A DNA stretch of 64,000 nucleotides from Devosia sp. A16. GTDB taxonomy: Bacteria; Pseudomonadota; Alphaproteobacteria; Rhizobiales; Devosiaceae. Shown here one piece after another: positions 53,312-64,000 of this stretch. Under the pieces are notes generated by a model. That model searched no databases. It had not been told where the DNA came from and was given only the letters and a program-made list of their open reading frames with translations. The position numbers and the translations under genes are program-made. The stretch spans positions 186,001-250,000 of the forward strand of contig NZ_CP012945.1 in the NCBI RefSeq assembly GCF_001402915.1. The letters run 5' to 3'. Position 1 is the stretch's first letter; each line of letters opens with the position of its first letter.

Positions 53312-53794
53312 TCAATGCGCCCTCAGCACCTGCTCGAGCTGCTCGGTCACCAGCCCCCAGCCCTCGTGAAAGCCCATCTGCTCGTGCGCGGCCTTGTCCT
53401 CGGCGTTCCAGTGCTGGCAGCGCGCGATGTAGCGGGTCTTGCCGCCGACATCCTCGAAGGTGAGGGTCACCGTCATGAACGGCTTCTCGCTTGCCTGCCA
53501 GTCCCCGACATAGGCGTCGGTGAACACCAGCTTCCGGTTCGGCACCACCTCCAGGTACTGGCCGGGGTTTGGATACTCGGTGCCGCTCTCGTCGACCATG
53601 ACAACGAGGCTGCCGCCGCCGGGTCGCACGTCGTTGATCACCCGCGACGTCGTCCAGGGCCGCGGCGCGAACCACTTTTTCATCAGCGCCGGATCGGTCC
53701 AGCCGCGATAGACCTGCTCCACCGGGGCATTGATGATGCGGGCCAGCACCAGCTGGTTGTCGTTGTCGGGGGTGATGTCGAGCTTGGTGGTCAT
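53312..53794 (-). CDS. SRPBCC (AHSA1-like) family protein
   Basis: 160 residues from the ATG at 53794 (CGAGGAAG upstream). LVLARIINAPVEQVYRGWTDPALMKKWFAPRPWTTSRVINDVRPGG and TEQLEQVL at the end define the START/Bet-v1 fold of the AHSA1 subfamily (activator of Hsp90 ATPase homologues). These small ligand-binding proteins are numerous and mostly uncharacterised. It stands alone. Confidence 0.9.
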   Translation of the reverse strand: MTTKLDITPDNDNQLVLARIINAPVEQVYRGWTDPALMKKWFAPRPWTTSRVINDVRPGGGSLVVMVDESGTEYPNPGQYLEVVPNRKLVFTDAYVGDWQASEKPFMTVTLTFEDVGGKTRYIARCQHWNAEDKAAHEQMGFHEGWGLVTEQLEQVLRAH

Positions 53795-54048
53795 CTGGTT
53801 CTTCCTCGGTTCGAACTGCCTGTCCGATGTCACGACGAACCACGCCGACCAAAATCGACAACGCCGCCGGAGAAACTTCCGAAAAACGCGCGCTGTTCGC
53901 TGCCGCTCGCCGGCCGGCGCTGCATGCCGATTCCCGCGCCGTTCATCCGGGCTTCATCCCGGCACCAGCAAAACTGTGTGAACCCTTCGCGCAACCTTAG
54001 CGGCCGCGCTACCGTTGCTTACCGAAACGCCCGATTCCGGAGTTGTCC

Positions 54049-54558
54049 ATGCTGCGCCTGCCGACGAGCCTCAAGGTCCTCGCCCTCGCCTCCGCCCTCG
54101 TCCTGCCCGTCACCCTGCCGGCCACCGCCGGCGAGGCCGAGAATGCACTCCTCGCCAAATATGAAGGAAACTGGCGTGGCACCGGCAAGGTGACCGGCCC
54201 CGACCCCGGCACGGTGGTCTGTCGGTTGACCTTCAAGGCGGCGAGCGCCGGCAAGCTGACCTATTCCGGCCGCTGCTCCTTCGGCGGCTCGGGCGCCGCG
54301 AGCTTCCGCGGCAGCATGGTCTACAATGACGCAGCCAAGCGCTTCGAGGCCGCTTCGTCGGCTCAAGGCGCCTCCACCACGACCATCGGCAAGCGGGCGG
54401 GCAACAGCATCGTCTTCGCCTCGGCCGGCATGAAGACCAGCTACGGCGTCGCCTCCTCGATCATGACCCTAAGCGGCAGCAGCATCAAGCTGGGCTTCAC
54501 CCTGGTCGACAAGAAGGGCCAGACCACCGCCTCGGCCATCACCTTCAAGAAGAGCTGA
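54049..54558 (+). CDS. Secreted hypothetical protein
   Basis: 169 residues. A signal peptide (ALASALVLPVTLPATAG-E, cleavage near residue 28) is followed by a beta-rich domain: LAKYEGNWRGTGKVTGPDPGTVVCRLTF, LTYSGRCSFGGSGAASFRGSMVY, NSIVFASAGMKTSYGVAS. Two cysteines may form a disulfide. The pattern resembles small beta-barrel (lipocalin-like) periplasmic proteins common in Rhizobiales. CGGAG precedes the ATG. Role unknown. Confidence 0.78.
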   Translation: MLRLPTSLKVLALASALVLPVTLPATAGEAENALLAKYEGNWRGTGKVTGPDPGTVVCRLTFKAASAGKLTYSGRCSFGGSGAASFRGSMVYNDAAKRFEAASSAQGASTTTIGKRAGNSIVFASAGMKTSYGVASSIMTLSGSSIKLGFTLVDKKGQTTASAITFKKS

Positions 54559-54637
54559 GCCGCCCCGCGCTTGAAACCCCGGCTCCCCCTCTGCGTTGTT
54601 CCTCGTGCTGTGGAGGAGCAACCCAAAGGAGCTGCCC

Positions 54638-55222
54638 ATGAGTAACGTGAAGGTCGGCTACCTGATCGGTAGTCTCGCCAAGGCGTCGATCAACCGCAAA
54701 TTGGCCAAGGCGCTGGTGCGCCTGGCGCCGTCGGAGATGCAGCTCAGCGAAATCAGCTTCGCCGAACTGCCGCTCTACAGCTACGACTATGATGCCGACT
54801 TTCCGCCGGTCGCCCGCACCTTCAAGGCGGCGCTGGCCGATGCCGAGGCAATCCTCTTCGTTACGCCCGAATACAATCGCTCGATTCCCGGAGGGCTCAA
54901 GAACGCCATCGATTGGGCCAGCCGCCCATGGGGACAGAACTCCTTCGCCCGCAAGCCGACCGCCATCATCGGCGCCTCGACCGGCGCCATCGGCACGGCG
55001 GTGGCGCAGCAGAGTCTCAGGAGCGTGATGGCCTTCTGCAACTCACCGCTGATGAACTCGATCGAAGCCTACATCCAGTTCAAGCCCGGCCTGATAACCG
55101 ATGACGGCGACGTCACCAACGAAGCCACGGCCGAGTTCCTGCGCAACTACATGGCCGAGTTCTACGGCTTCATCGAGCGCGTCTACACGGCGATCCCCCG
55201 CCCCCACAGTCCGACGGCGTAG
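54638..55222 (+). CDS. NAD(P)H-dependent FMN reductase
   Basis: 194 residues. VGYLIGSLAKASINRKLAKAL (flavin phosphate loop), LPLYSYDYDADFPPVARTFKAAL, ILFVTPEYNRSIPGGLKNAIDWASRPWG and IGASTGAIGTAVAQQSLRSVM are the signature of the ChrR/YieF-type flavodoxin-fold quinone and chromate reductases. AAAGGAG lies 7 bases before the ATG. Its stop codon directly abuts the stop of the convergent DUF2277 gene. Confidence 0.92.
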   Translation: MSNVKVGYLIGSLAKASINRKLAKALVRLAPSEMQLSEISFAELPLYSYDYDADFPPVARTFKAALADAEAILFVTPEYNRSIPGGLKNAIDWASRPWGQNSFARKPTAIIGASTGAIGTAVAQQSLRSVMAFCNSPLMNSIEAYIQFKPGLITDDGDVTNEATAEFLRNYMAEFYGFIERVYTAIPRPHSPTA

Positions 55223-55504
55223 CTATGCCCCCACTCGCGGGGCGTATCTGAGCTTGGCCTTTTCCCGCGCCCGGGCGATCAACACCTCGCGGTCACGCTT
55301 GGGCGCGTCGGTCTCGAGTTCCTTGAGCAGCCGTTTCACCACCCGCTCGATATCGGCCACGGCGTCGTTGAAGGCAGCCTCGTTGGTCTTGGAGGGATGG
55401 GTATAGCCGGAGATCTTGCGCACGAACTGCAGGGCCGCATCGTGCATCTCGTTCTTGCTGGCCGGCGGCTCGAAGTTGAACAGCGGCTTGATGTTACGGC
55501 ACAT
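55223..55504 (-). CDS. DUF2277 family protein
   Basis: 93 residues, starting MCRNIKPLFNFEPPAS, the exact conserved head of DUF2277, then EMHDAALQFVRKISGYTHPSKTNEAAFNDAVADIERVVKRLL. Soluble, alpha-helical, single Cys at position 2. GGGAGA precedes the ATG. Function unknown. Confidence 0.9.
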   Translation of the reverse strand: MCRNIKPLFNFEPPASKNEMHDAALQFVRKISGYTHPSKTNEAAFNDAVADIERVVKRLLKELETDAPKRDREVLIARAREKAKLRYAPRVGA

Positions 55505-55615
55505 GGCGTGTCTCCCGATGGCGTGGCGACCGAAAAGTCGCACCTCAATTGGGCCTCGACAAGGCCTGCTGTCGGATGCCGGTCAGCGCGCTTCCCCGTC
55601 GTCGGCAGGTCCGTC

Positions 55616-55764
55616 CCTTACCCTCAGGGGAGAAGGTGGCCGAAGGCCGGTTGAGGGGTGAAGCGGTCCAACGAGCGCTCGTTGAGAAGCTGAACCCCTC
55701 ACTCTGGTTTCGCTACGGACCTGAAGGCCCTAGCTACACTTGCCCTCTCCCTCAGGGGAGAGGG
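55616..55764. repeat. Palindromic intergenic repeat, family 1, copy D
   Basis: It fills much of the 372-bp gap between the DUF2277 and DUF1127 genes. Landmarks are CTCAGGGGAGAAGGTGGC, CCGGTTGAGGGGTGAAGCGG (55648-55667), GCTGAACCCCTCAC (55689-55702) and the terminal hairpin CCCTCTCCCTCAGGGGAGAG. This is the reverse-complement counterpart of copy A at 36903-37070, in the same order of landmarks. No gene is seen in the rest of the gap. Confidence 0.8.
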
Positions 55765-55876
55765 CTCAGCACATACCTCGTCAGCTTTTTTGGACTGCGA
55801 TGTCGATCCACAAGCGCCTCGCTCGTCGTGAAGTCGAACGGCCATTGAGCCGGAGGTCGCAACCGAGGAGAAATAA

Positions 55877-56089
55877 ATGAGCCTGCTGTCCGTCACCCAC
55901 GAAGTCGCTCCGCGTTCCAGTCTCGCCGTCGCCGCGCTGCGCGCTCTGGCGCAGAGGTTTATTGCTTGGCGCGCCCAGCGCGCATGCCGGCTCGCCATGC
56001 TCAGCCTCCTGGAACTGGATGCCTATCGCCTCGACGATCTCGGCATCAGCATCGAAGCGGTCCGGGACGCGCTCGACGCCCGTCATTGA
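55877..56089 (+). CDS. DUF1127 domain protein
   Basis: 70 residues. The C-terminal RLAMLSLLELDAYRLDDLGISIEAVRDAL is the DUF1127 core (usual form L..LDD..L.DIGL.R). GAGGAGA lies 7 bases before the ATG. Short DUF1127 proteins in rhizobia link to RNA maturation and phosphate/stress responses. Its stop is close to the next gene, so the two may be cotranscribed. Confidence 0.85.
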   Translation: MSLLSVTHEVAPRSSLAVAALRALAQRFIAWRAQRACRLAMLSLLELDAYRLDDLGISIEAVRDALDARH

Positions 56090-56128
56090 GCTATTATCGC
56101 CGGCAGAGAATCACGCCGGACACCTGCC

Positions 56129-56782
56129 CTGGAAACCACCCTCTACCCGCCTGTGAAGCGCTTCCTCGAAGCCGCCGGCTACGCCGTCAAAGGTGAAATC
56201 GGCGGCTGCGACTTGGTCGGACTACTGGAGGGCGAGCCGCCGCTGCTGGTGGTTTGCGAACTCAAACAGGCCTTTAACCTCGAGTTGCTGCTGCAGGCGG
56301 TCGACCGGCAGTCGCAGAGCGACGAGGTGTGGATCGCCGCCCGCCTGTCCCCCACCGGCAAGGGCCGCGAGCGCGACCGCCGCTTCCGCGACCTCTGCCG
56401 CCGCCTCGGCGTCGGCATGCTCGGGGTCAGCGCCAGCGACCATGTCGAGATCATCGTCAGCCCCATTGCGCCGACACCGAAAAAGAACACCCGCAAACGC
56501 AACCGGCTGGTCGAGGAACATCGCCGCCGCAAGGGCGACCCGACCTCGGGCGGCAGCACGCGGCAGCCGATCATGACCGCCTATCGACAGCAGGCCCTCG
56601 CCTGCGCCGCGGCGCTGCAGGCGGGCCCGCTCCGGCCCCGCGACCTCAAGGCCACCACGCCGATCGCCGCCCGCATCCTGCTCGACAACGTCTATGGCTG
56701 GTTCGATCGGATCGATCGTGGCGTCTACGGGCTGACCAGCGCCGGCGAGGACGCGTTGAAGCGTTGGCCGGTGGACGCCTGA
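56129..56782 (+). CDS. DUF2161 family putative PD-(D/E)XK phosphodiesterase, apparent CTG start
   Basis: About 217 residues. The nuclease-type core VKGEIGGCDLVG...LLVVCELKQAFNLELLLQAVDR contains the D...ExK catalytic pattern. A C-terminal winged-helix-like part follows (LRPRDLKATTPIAARILLDNVYGWFDRIDRGVYGLTSAG). Homologues start with a short ETxLYPPVKRFLE segment, which is encoded here from 56129, but the first codon is CTG. No ATG/GTG/TTG lies between the DUF1127 stop and a GTG at 56153, which would cut this segment. I annotate the conserved extent; a start at 56153 (209 residues) is the alternative. Substrate unknown. Confidence 0.75.
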   Translation: METTLYPPVKRFLEAAGYAVKGEIGGCDLVGLLEGEPPLLVVCELKQAFNLELLLQAVDRQSQSDEVWIAARLSPTGKGRERDRRFRDLCRRLGVGMLGVSASDHVEIIVSPIAPTPKKNTRKRNRLVEEHRRRKGDPTSGGSTRQPIMTAYRQQALACAAALQAGPLRPRDLKATTPIAARILLDNVYGWFDRIDRGVYGLTSAGEDALKRWPVDA

Positions 56783-56785
56783 CCG

Positions 56786-56808
56786 CGCGGGGCAGACGGC
56801 CCCCCGCG
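56786..56808 (+). terminator. GC hairpin after the DUF2161 gene
   Basis: CGCGGGG and CCCCGCG form a 7-bp stem with a 9-base loop, 4 bp after the stop; no T-tract follows. The rest of the 221-bp gap to carB shows no gene and no clear promoter. Confidence 0.45.
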
Positions 56809-57004
56809 ACAACTTGCACACGCTTCATTCGCGCCGGGGGTTCCCTTCCCCCACCGCTTCGGTTACAGGACGCGCCTAGCCCATAGAGTCCGCCGCCCAA
56901 GTCCGCGCCCACGCGCGTCTTTCCGCGCGCCCAACGCTGAGGCCCGAAAGTCGGAAGACGATCGGACCGCCGAAGCGCAAACCGAGAATAAAGAGCGACC
57001 CCAG

Positions 57005-60328
<3,324 letters not shown>

Positions 60329-60379
60329 CATTTCAAAGGCGGTCAGCCCTGGCTGGCCGCCCATGCTAGGGGTGGGGTC

Positions 60380-61138
60380 ATGCGCAAATCGCCAACCACC
60401 CGGCTACCTGCCCCCTATCTCAAGCGGCTCTGGGTCCAGCAGGACGCCAGCCTGCCTGACGTATACCCGTTCAATCTGCCGTGGCTGAACGCCTCGTTCG
60501 AACTGAACTTCGTCGCGCCAGTTACCATCGTCGTTGGTGAAAACGGCACCGGCAAGTCCACCCTCGTCGAGGCCATTGCAGCGCTCTGCGGCTATGACGA
60601 AGCCGGTGGCGGCAAGGGCTATCGCCCCAGCGACCACTCCGCCGCAGTCGATCGCAGCGGTGCCCAACTCGCCGATGTGCTGCGCGCTGCCTGGCTGCCC
60701 AAGGTCACGGCGGGGTGGTTCTTCCGGGCCGAATCGTTCTTTTCGGTCGCCCGGTACCTCGATCAGGCCGCCATTGCTGCAGCCGCCCCGCCGCCCGACT
60801 TTTTGTCCTGGAGCCACGGCGAGGGCTTCGTGCGCTTCTTCGAGGAACGCATGTCCCGGCAGGGCATCTATTTTCTCGACGAGCCCGAAAGCGCGCTGTC
60901 GCCAAAACGGCAACTGGAGCTGCTGCGACTACTCGATGCGATCCAGCAATCGGCCGGCGCTCAGATCATCATGGCGACCCATTCGCCCATCCTGATGGCG
61001 GTGCCCGGAGCAAGCCTGCTGGAGATCACGCGCGGTGGGCTGACAAAGACCGAGCTGGCCAGAACGCAGCATTTCCGTCTCTACCGGGATTTCATCTCCG
61101 ATCCCCAAGACTTCATCGCGCGCGCTGCAAGACGGTGA
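60380..61138 (+). CDS. AAA family ATPase (COG3910 type)
   Basis: 252 residues. Walker A GENGTGKST (53-61), FRAESFFSVARYL, the ABC-like signature SHGEGFVRFF, Walker B GIYFLDEPESALS and the switch region IIMATHSPILMAVPGA are all intact. This is a stand-alone predicted ATPase of the ABC/SMC-like class, 51 bp after carB and perhaps cotranscribed. No toxin or nuclease partner is adjacent, so no defence system is claimed. Confidence 0.88.
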   Translation: MRKSPTTRLPAPYLKRLWVQQDASLPDVYPFNLPWLNASFELNFVAPVTIVVGENGTGKSTLVEAIAALCGYDEAGGGKGYRPSDHSAAVDRSGAQLADVLRAAWLPKVTAGWFFRAESFFSVARYLDQAAIAAAAPPPDFLSWSHGEGFVRFFEERMSRQGIYFLDEPESALSPKRQLELLRLLDAIQQSAGAQIIMATHSPILMAVPGASLLEITRGGLTKTELARTQHFRLYRDFISDPQDFIARAARR

Positions 61139-61167
61139 AGGTTGAAACAGGAGGGGCTTGCCGCCCC

Positions 61168-61328
61168 ACCCCACCCAGCTGCGCTAAGCCCGCTGCGCGG
61201 GCAAGCTTCGCTGCCCTCCCCATCAAGGGGAGGGAGATCCCCGCAGCTTCGGTTCTTGCGACTCTCCCTCCCCCTTGTGGGGAGGGTAGCAGCTAGGCGA
61301 AGCTGTAGCGAAACTGGGTGGGGGTGGG
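61168..61328. repeat. Hairpin-rich intergenic repeat, family 2, copy E
   Basis: A 161-bp element bounded by CCACCCCACCCAG and CTGGGTGGGGGTGG. Inside are the hairpins CCCTCCCC-ATCAA-GGGGAGGG (61214-61234) and CTCCCC-CTTGT-GGGGAG, plus GCAAGCTTCGCTG/CAGCTAGGCGAAGCTG. It occupies the first part of the 409-bp gap before the acetyltransferase gene. The rest (61329-61547) holds no gene I can support. Confidence 0.75.
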
Positions 61329-61547
61329 CAACGGGCACCAGGTTTGACACCCTGCCCTGCCGCCCCTAAAAACCCCGCATCATGAAGCTGGCAGACCGAA
61401 CCACCTCCATCGCGTCGCGCGCCTGATCGGCGGGCGATGCTGCTGCCCCCGGCGCCAGCCGCCGGGCGAATGCGGCTGCCCATTCTCAAGCATCCTCCGG
61501 CCTGAGCGTCCGCCCTTGCGGCCCCGGGCCTCTATCGAGACAGCATC

Positions 61548-62186
61548 ATGACCAATTATTTCGAAAGCCCGTTCAAGGGCATCCGGCTCGACGAGCAAGT
61601 GACCAACCCCAACATCCTGGTCGGTCGCTTCAGCTATTACTCAGGCTACTATCACGGCCACAGCTTCGACGACTGCGCCCGCTTCCTGATGGCCGATCGC
61701 ACCGATGTCGATCGGTTGATCATCGGCAGCTTCTGCTCCATCGGCTCCGGGGCCGCCTTCATCATGGCCGGCAATCAGGGGCACCGGCACGACTGGATCA
61801 GCACCTTCCCGTTCCACTACATGCCGGAAGTGGCAGCTTTTGCCGGCGCCGCCGATGGTTACGCCCCAGCGGGCGACACCGTCATCGGCAACGATGTGTG
61901 GATCGGTTCGGAGGCGATCATCATGCCTGGCGTGACGGTCGGGCATGGCGCGCTGATCGGCACCCGGGCGCTGGTGACGCGGGACGTCGAGCCTTACACG
62001 ATCGTCGGCGGCAATCCGGCCAAGCCCATTCGCAGGCGCTTCGCCGACGCCGAGATCGCCATGCTGCTCGAAATGAACTGGTGGGACTGGACCGACGAGC
62101 ATCTGGCCGGCGCGATGCCGCTGTTCACCTCGAACCGTATCGCGGACCTTCATGCATATTGGCAGTCCACAGTACTGACAAGCTGA
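61548..62186 (+). CDS. CatB-type xenobiotic O-acetyltransferase
   Basis: 212 residues of the left-handed beta-helix hexapeptide family. [53 protein letters not shown] (catalytic histidine at H79 by family position) and [52 protein letters not shown] match type B chloramphenicol/streptogramin acetyltransferases closely. Chromosomal versions occur in many soil bacteria and not all confer resistance. Next to it is a nucleotidyltransferase gene. Confidence 0.88.
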   Translation: MTNYFESPFKGIRLDEQVTNPNILVGRFSYYSGYYHGHSFDDCARFLMADRTDVDRLIIGSFCSIGSGAAFIMAGNQGHRHDWISTFPFHYMPEVAAFAGAADGYAPAGDTVIGNDVWIGSEAIIMPGVTVGHGALIGTRALVTRDVEPYTIVGGNPAKPIRRRFADAEIAMLLEMNWWDWTDEHLAGAMPLFTSNRIADLHAYWQSTVLTS

Positions 62187-62253
62187 ACATAGGTCTTCTG
62201 GACCATGCGACGTTCCACTCCCGATACTATGAAAACCAGCGGGAGGGGACGTC

Positions 62254-63051
62254 ATGGACCAGAGTGAACTGATCGCGCGGGTCGTCGACAGCTTTGGCGG
62301 CGATCCGCGCATCACGGCGCTGTTTCTCTCCGGCAGCTTCGGCCGGGGCACGGCAGATGCCCATAGCGACGTCGACCTGCTCGCCATCGCCGACCCCGCG
62401 GACCACGAGGGGCTCGCTGGCGACTGGCGCCCGGCGCTCGAGGCCATTACGCCGATCGTCCACTACGTCCGCCTGCCACACGCGCTGGTGCTCAATGCCG
62501 TCACCGACGACTGGCTGCGCATCGACCTCCACATCGCTATCCGCGACCACCTCGCCAACGCGGCGCAGGACAGCCTGAAGCCGCTGGTCGATCGCCACGA
62601 CCTTTACGCCACGCTCCGTCCCGAAACGCCCGAGCCGGCACGCAATCCGGGCCGGCTGGGCTGGATGGTCGGCGAGTTCATCCGCATCCTGGGGCTGACG
62701 CCGGTCGCGATCGGGCGCGGCGAAGTCGAGCTGATGACCGTGGGCAACGGCTTTCTGCGACGACTACTCACCGATCTGCTGATCATGGAGGTCAACCCCC
62801 GGATTCCCGGTGGCATGCTGCACCTGAGCCGCGTGCTCGACCCCGGACGAATGGCGGTGCTCGCCTCGGTGCCTCTGCCCCAGCTCGACTCCAACTCCGC
62901 CATCGCGTCGAACCTGGCGCTCGCCCGCACCTTCATGCCGCGCGCCAAGGCGCTCTGCACCACGCTCGGGGTCGAATGGCCGACCGCCTTCGAAGCCGCG
63001 ACCCGGCGCAACCTGCAGCGCGCCCTGCCGGACCGCACCATCGACTGGTAG
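62254..63051 (+). CDS. Nucleotidyltransferase domain protein
   Basis: 265 residues. The polymerase-beta fold motif is intact: LFLSGSFGRGTADAHSDVDLLA (GS at 27-28, D39 and D41). The C-terminal ~150 residues are helical (LGWMVGEFIRILGLTPVAIGRGEVELMTVGNGFLRRLLTDLLIMEV). Overall it is like aminoglycoside/streptomycin nucleotidyltransferase-type proteins, but the substrate cannot be assigned. GGGAGGGGAC precedes the ATG. Confidence 0.82.
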   Translation: MDQSELIARVVDSFGGDPRITALFLSGSFGRGTADAHSDVDLLAIADPADHEGLAGDWRPALEAITPIVHYVRLPHALVLNAVTDDWLRIDLHIAIRDHLANAAQDSLKPLVDRHDLYATLRPETPEPARNPGRLGWMVGEFIRILGLTPVAIGRGEVELMTVGNGFLRRLLTDLLIMEVNPRIPGGMLHLSRVLDPGRMAVLASVPLPQLDSNSAIASNLALARTFMPRAKALCTTLGVEWPTAFEAATRRNLQRALPDRTIDW

Positions 63052-63093
63052 CGGCAACAGGCGCATAATGGCGACCACACTCGCGGAGCCCCC

Positions 63094-63957
63094 GTGAAAG
63101 TCGCCGCCCTTACCGCCATCGCCATGTTCGCCTTTGCCGCCAATTCGGTGCTGGCGCGCCTGGCCTTCGCGACGGCCGACGCTGAACCACTGACCTACAC
63201 CGGCATCCGCCTCGCCTCGGGCGCGCTGGTTCTCGCGGCGCTACTCCTCCTGCGCCGCGCACCGGGAACATCGATTGCCATCGGTGGCAGCTGGCGCGCC
63301 GCAGCCGCACTGTTCGGCTACGCCCTCGCCTTCTCGATCGCCTACATCCTGCTCGGCGCCGGCACCGGCGCGCTGATCCTGTTTGCCAGCGTGCAGATGG
63401 GCATCCTTGGCTGGGCGGTGTTCAAGGGAGATCGGCCGGGCGGGCTCGAATGGCTGGGCCTTGCGGTGGCGCTCGCCGCGTTCGCCTACCTTGTCTCCCC
63501 CGGCCTCGTCGCGCCCCATCCGCTCGGCACGCTGCTGATGGTCGGCTCCGGCCTTTGCTGGGCCGCCTACACCCTGCTCGGCCGCGGCTCCAAGGCGCCG
63601 CTCATCGATACCGCCGGCAACTTCATTCGCTGCCTGCCTGTGGCCGTGGTGATCGTCATCGCCGGGCTGCTGCTCCATCCGGTCGATCCCGGCGCCGCAG
63701 CCTATGCCGTCGCTTCGGGCGCGCTGGCGTCCGGCCTCGGCTATGCCGTCTGGTACGGCGTGCTGCCGAGCCTTGCGCGCACCCAGGCAGCCGTGGTCCA
63801 GCTCACCGTCCCCGCCATCGCCGCGGCCGGCGGCGTGCTGCTGATCGCCGAGCCGCCTACCCTCCGCCTCGTCATCGCGTCGATCGGCATCCTCGGCGGT
63901 GTCGCGCTCGCCCTCATCGCGGCCGATCGCCGACGTCGCATCAAAGCAGCCAGTTGA
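63094..63957 (+). CDS. DMT superfamily transporter (EamA)
   Basis: 287 residues with ten membrane helices in two halves: LTAIAMFAFAANSVLARLAFATADAEPLTYTGIRLASGALVLAALLLL and LMVGSGLCWAAYTLLGRGSKAPLIDTAGNFIRCLPVAVVIVIAGLLL. Start is GTG at 63094 with GCGGAG upstream. Likely a small-molecule exporter; substrate open. Confidence 0.87.
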   Translation: MKVAALTAIAMFAFAANSVLARLAFATADAEPLTYTGIRLASGALVLAALLLLRRAPGTSIAIGGSWRAAAALFGYALAFSIAYILLGAGTGALILFASVQMGILGWAVFKGDRPGGLEWLGLAVALAAFAYLVSPGLVAPHPLGTLLMVGSGLCWAAYTLLGRGSKAPLIDTAGNFIRCLPVAVVIVIAGLLLHPVDPGAAAYAVASGALASGLGYAVWYGVLPSLARTQAAVVQLTVPAIAAAGGVLLIAEPPTLRLVIASIGILGGVALALIAADRRRRIKAAS

Positions 63958-63961
63958 CGGG

Positions 63962-63989
63962 TTGACCTCGCCGCCGCGTCCGCTATGTT
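63962..63989 (+). promoter_or_regulatory. Possible sigma-70 promoter for the next gene
   Basis: TTGACC, 16-base spacer, TATGTT, close to the sigma-70 consensus, 5 bp after the last stop and pointing out of the window. Confidence 0.35.
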
Positions 63990-64000
63990 CCCGGCATCAT

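Noticed and set aside
56129-56782. DUF2161 gene as a restriction endonuclease
   Set aside because: It has a PD-(D/E)XK-like core, but there is no methyltransferase or specificity gene near; the family is widespread and conserved rather than patchy.
60380-61138. AAA ATPase as part of a phage-defence system
   Set aside because: No nuclease, TOPRIM, reverse transcriptase or toxin gene is adjacent; carB and a repeat flank it. COG3910-type ATPases are common as single genes.

Overview
The window is GC-rich chromosomal DNA from an alphaproteobacterium, most likely order Hyphomicrobiales (Rhizobiales) and plausibly Devosia or a relative. The order rests on the rpoD/dnaG/yqeY/carA gene set, a ClpS2-type adaptor, DUF1127, HlyU-family and DUF2161 proteins, and EcfG-type promoter motifs. 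The genus is a guess from overall gene content. No plasmid or phage backbone and no CRISPR array is visible.

Layout. 1-8 kb: the end of a PQQ sugar dehydrogenase, a tRNA(CAU), a RibD-like reductase, a two-gene set for the last steps of pentonate oxidation (FAH-family dehydratase plus semialdehyde dehydrogenase), a SIMPL protein, then a decayed tRNA-like sequence beside small stress-type membrane genes. 8-13.7 kb: a very large OmpA-family envelope protein and small envelope proteins, several preceded by GGAAC-N17-GTT general-stress promoter motifs. 13.8-17.4 kb: a frameshifted luciferase-like monooxygenase followed by three tandem family-25 glycosyltransferases. 17.4-30 kb: the housekeeping block hlyU-rpoD-dnaG ... 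yqeY-carA, interrupted by YihY, two HdeD proteins, an MFS exporter and a diguanylate cyclase. 30-45 kb: EF-hand protein, second GGDEF protein, cupin, zinc peptidase, periplasmic nucleotidase, Cfa, membrane-anchored RNase T2, an ABC exporter, and two paralogous MFS exporters (one frameshifted) facing an ArsR-type regulator across twin palindromic operators. 45-57 kb: an acetoacetate-decarboxylase-like/LuxR fusion, a DMT exporter, an HTH-membrane-TPR regulator, a fused M16 peptidase, ClpS2, ChaN and small enzymes. 57-64 kb: carB, an AAA ATPase, a CatB-type acetyltransferase, a nucleotidyltransferase and a DMT exporter.

The intergenic gaps hold several structured repeats. One ~150-170 bp palindromic element occurs twice in opposite orientations (36.9 and 55.6 kb). 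A second hairpin-rich class occurs near 43.9, 53.2 and 61.2 kb. There is also a REP-like double hairpin at 3.2 kb and inverted arrays of a GGCAGTM heptamer at 10.8 kb.

I did not find one coherent unknown system. The most unusual items are the decarboxylase-LuxR fusion, the three-fold CX10C domain of the OmpA-family protein, the twin-operator regulatory circuit, and two genes whose conserved N-termini precede any ATG/GTG/TTG codon (ATC at 29212, CTG at 56129).
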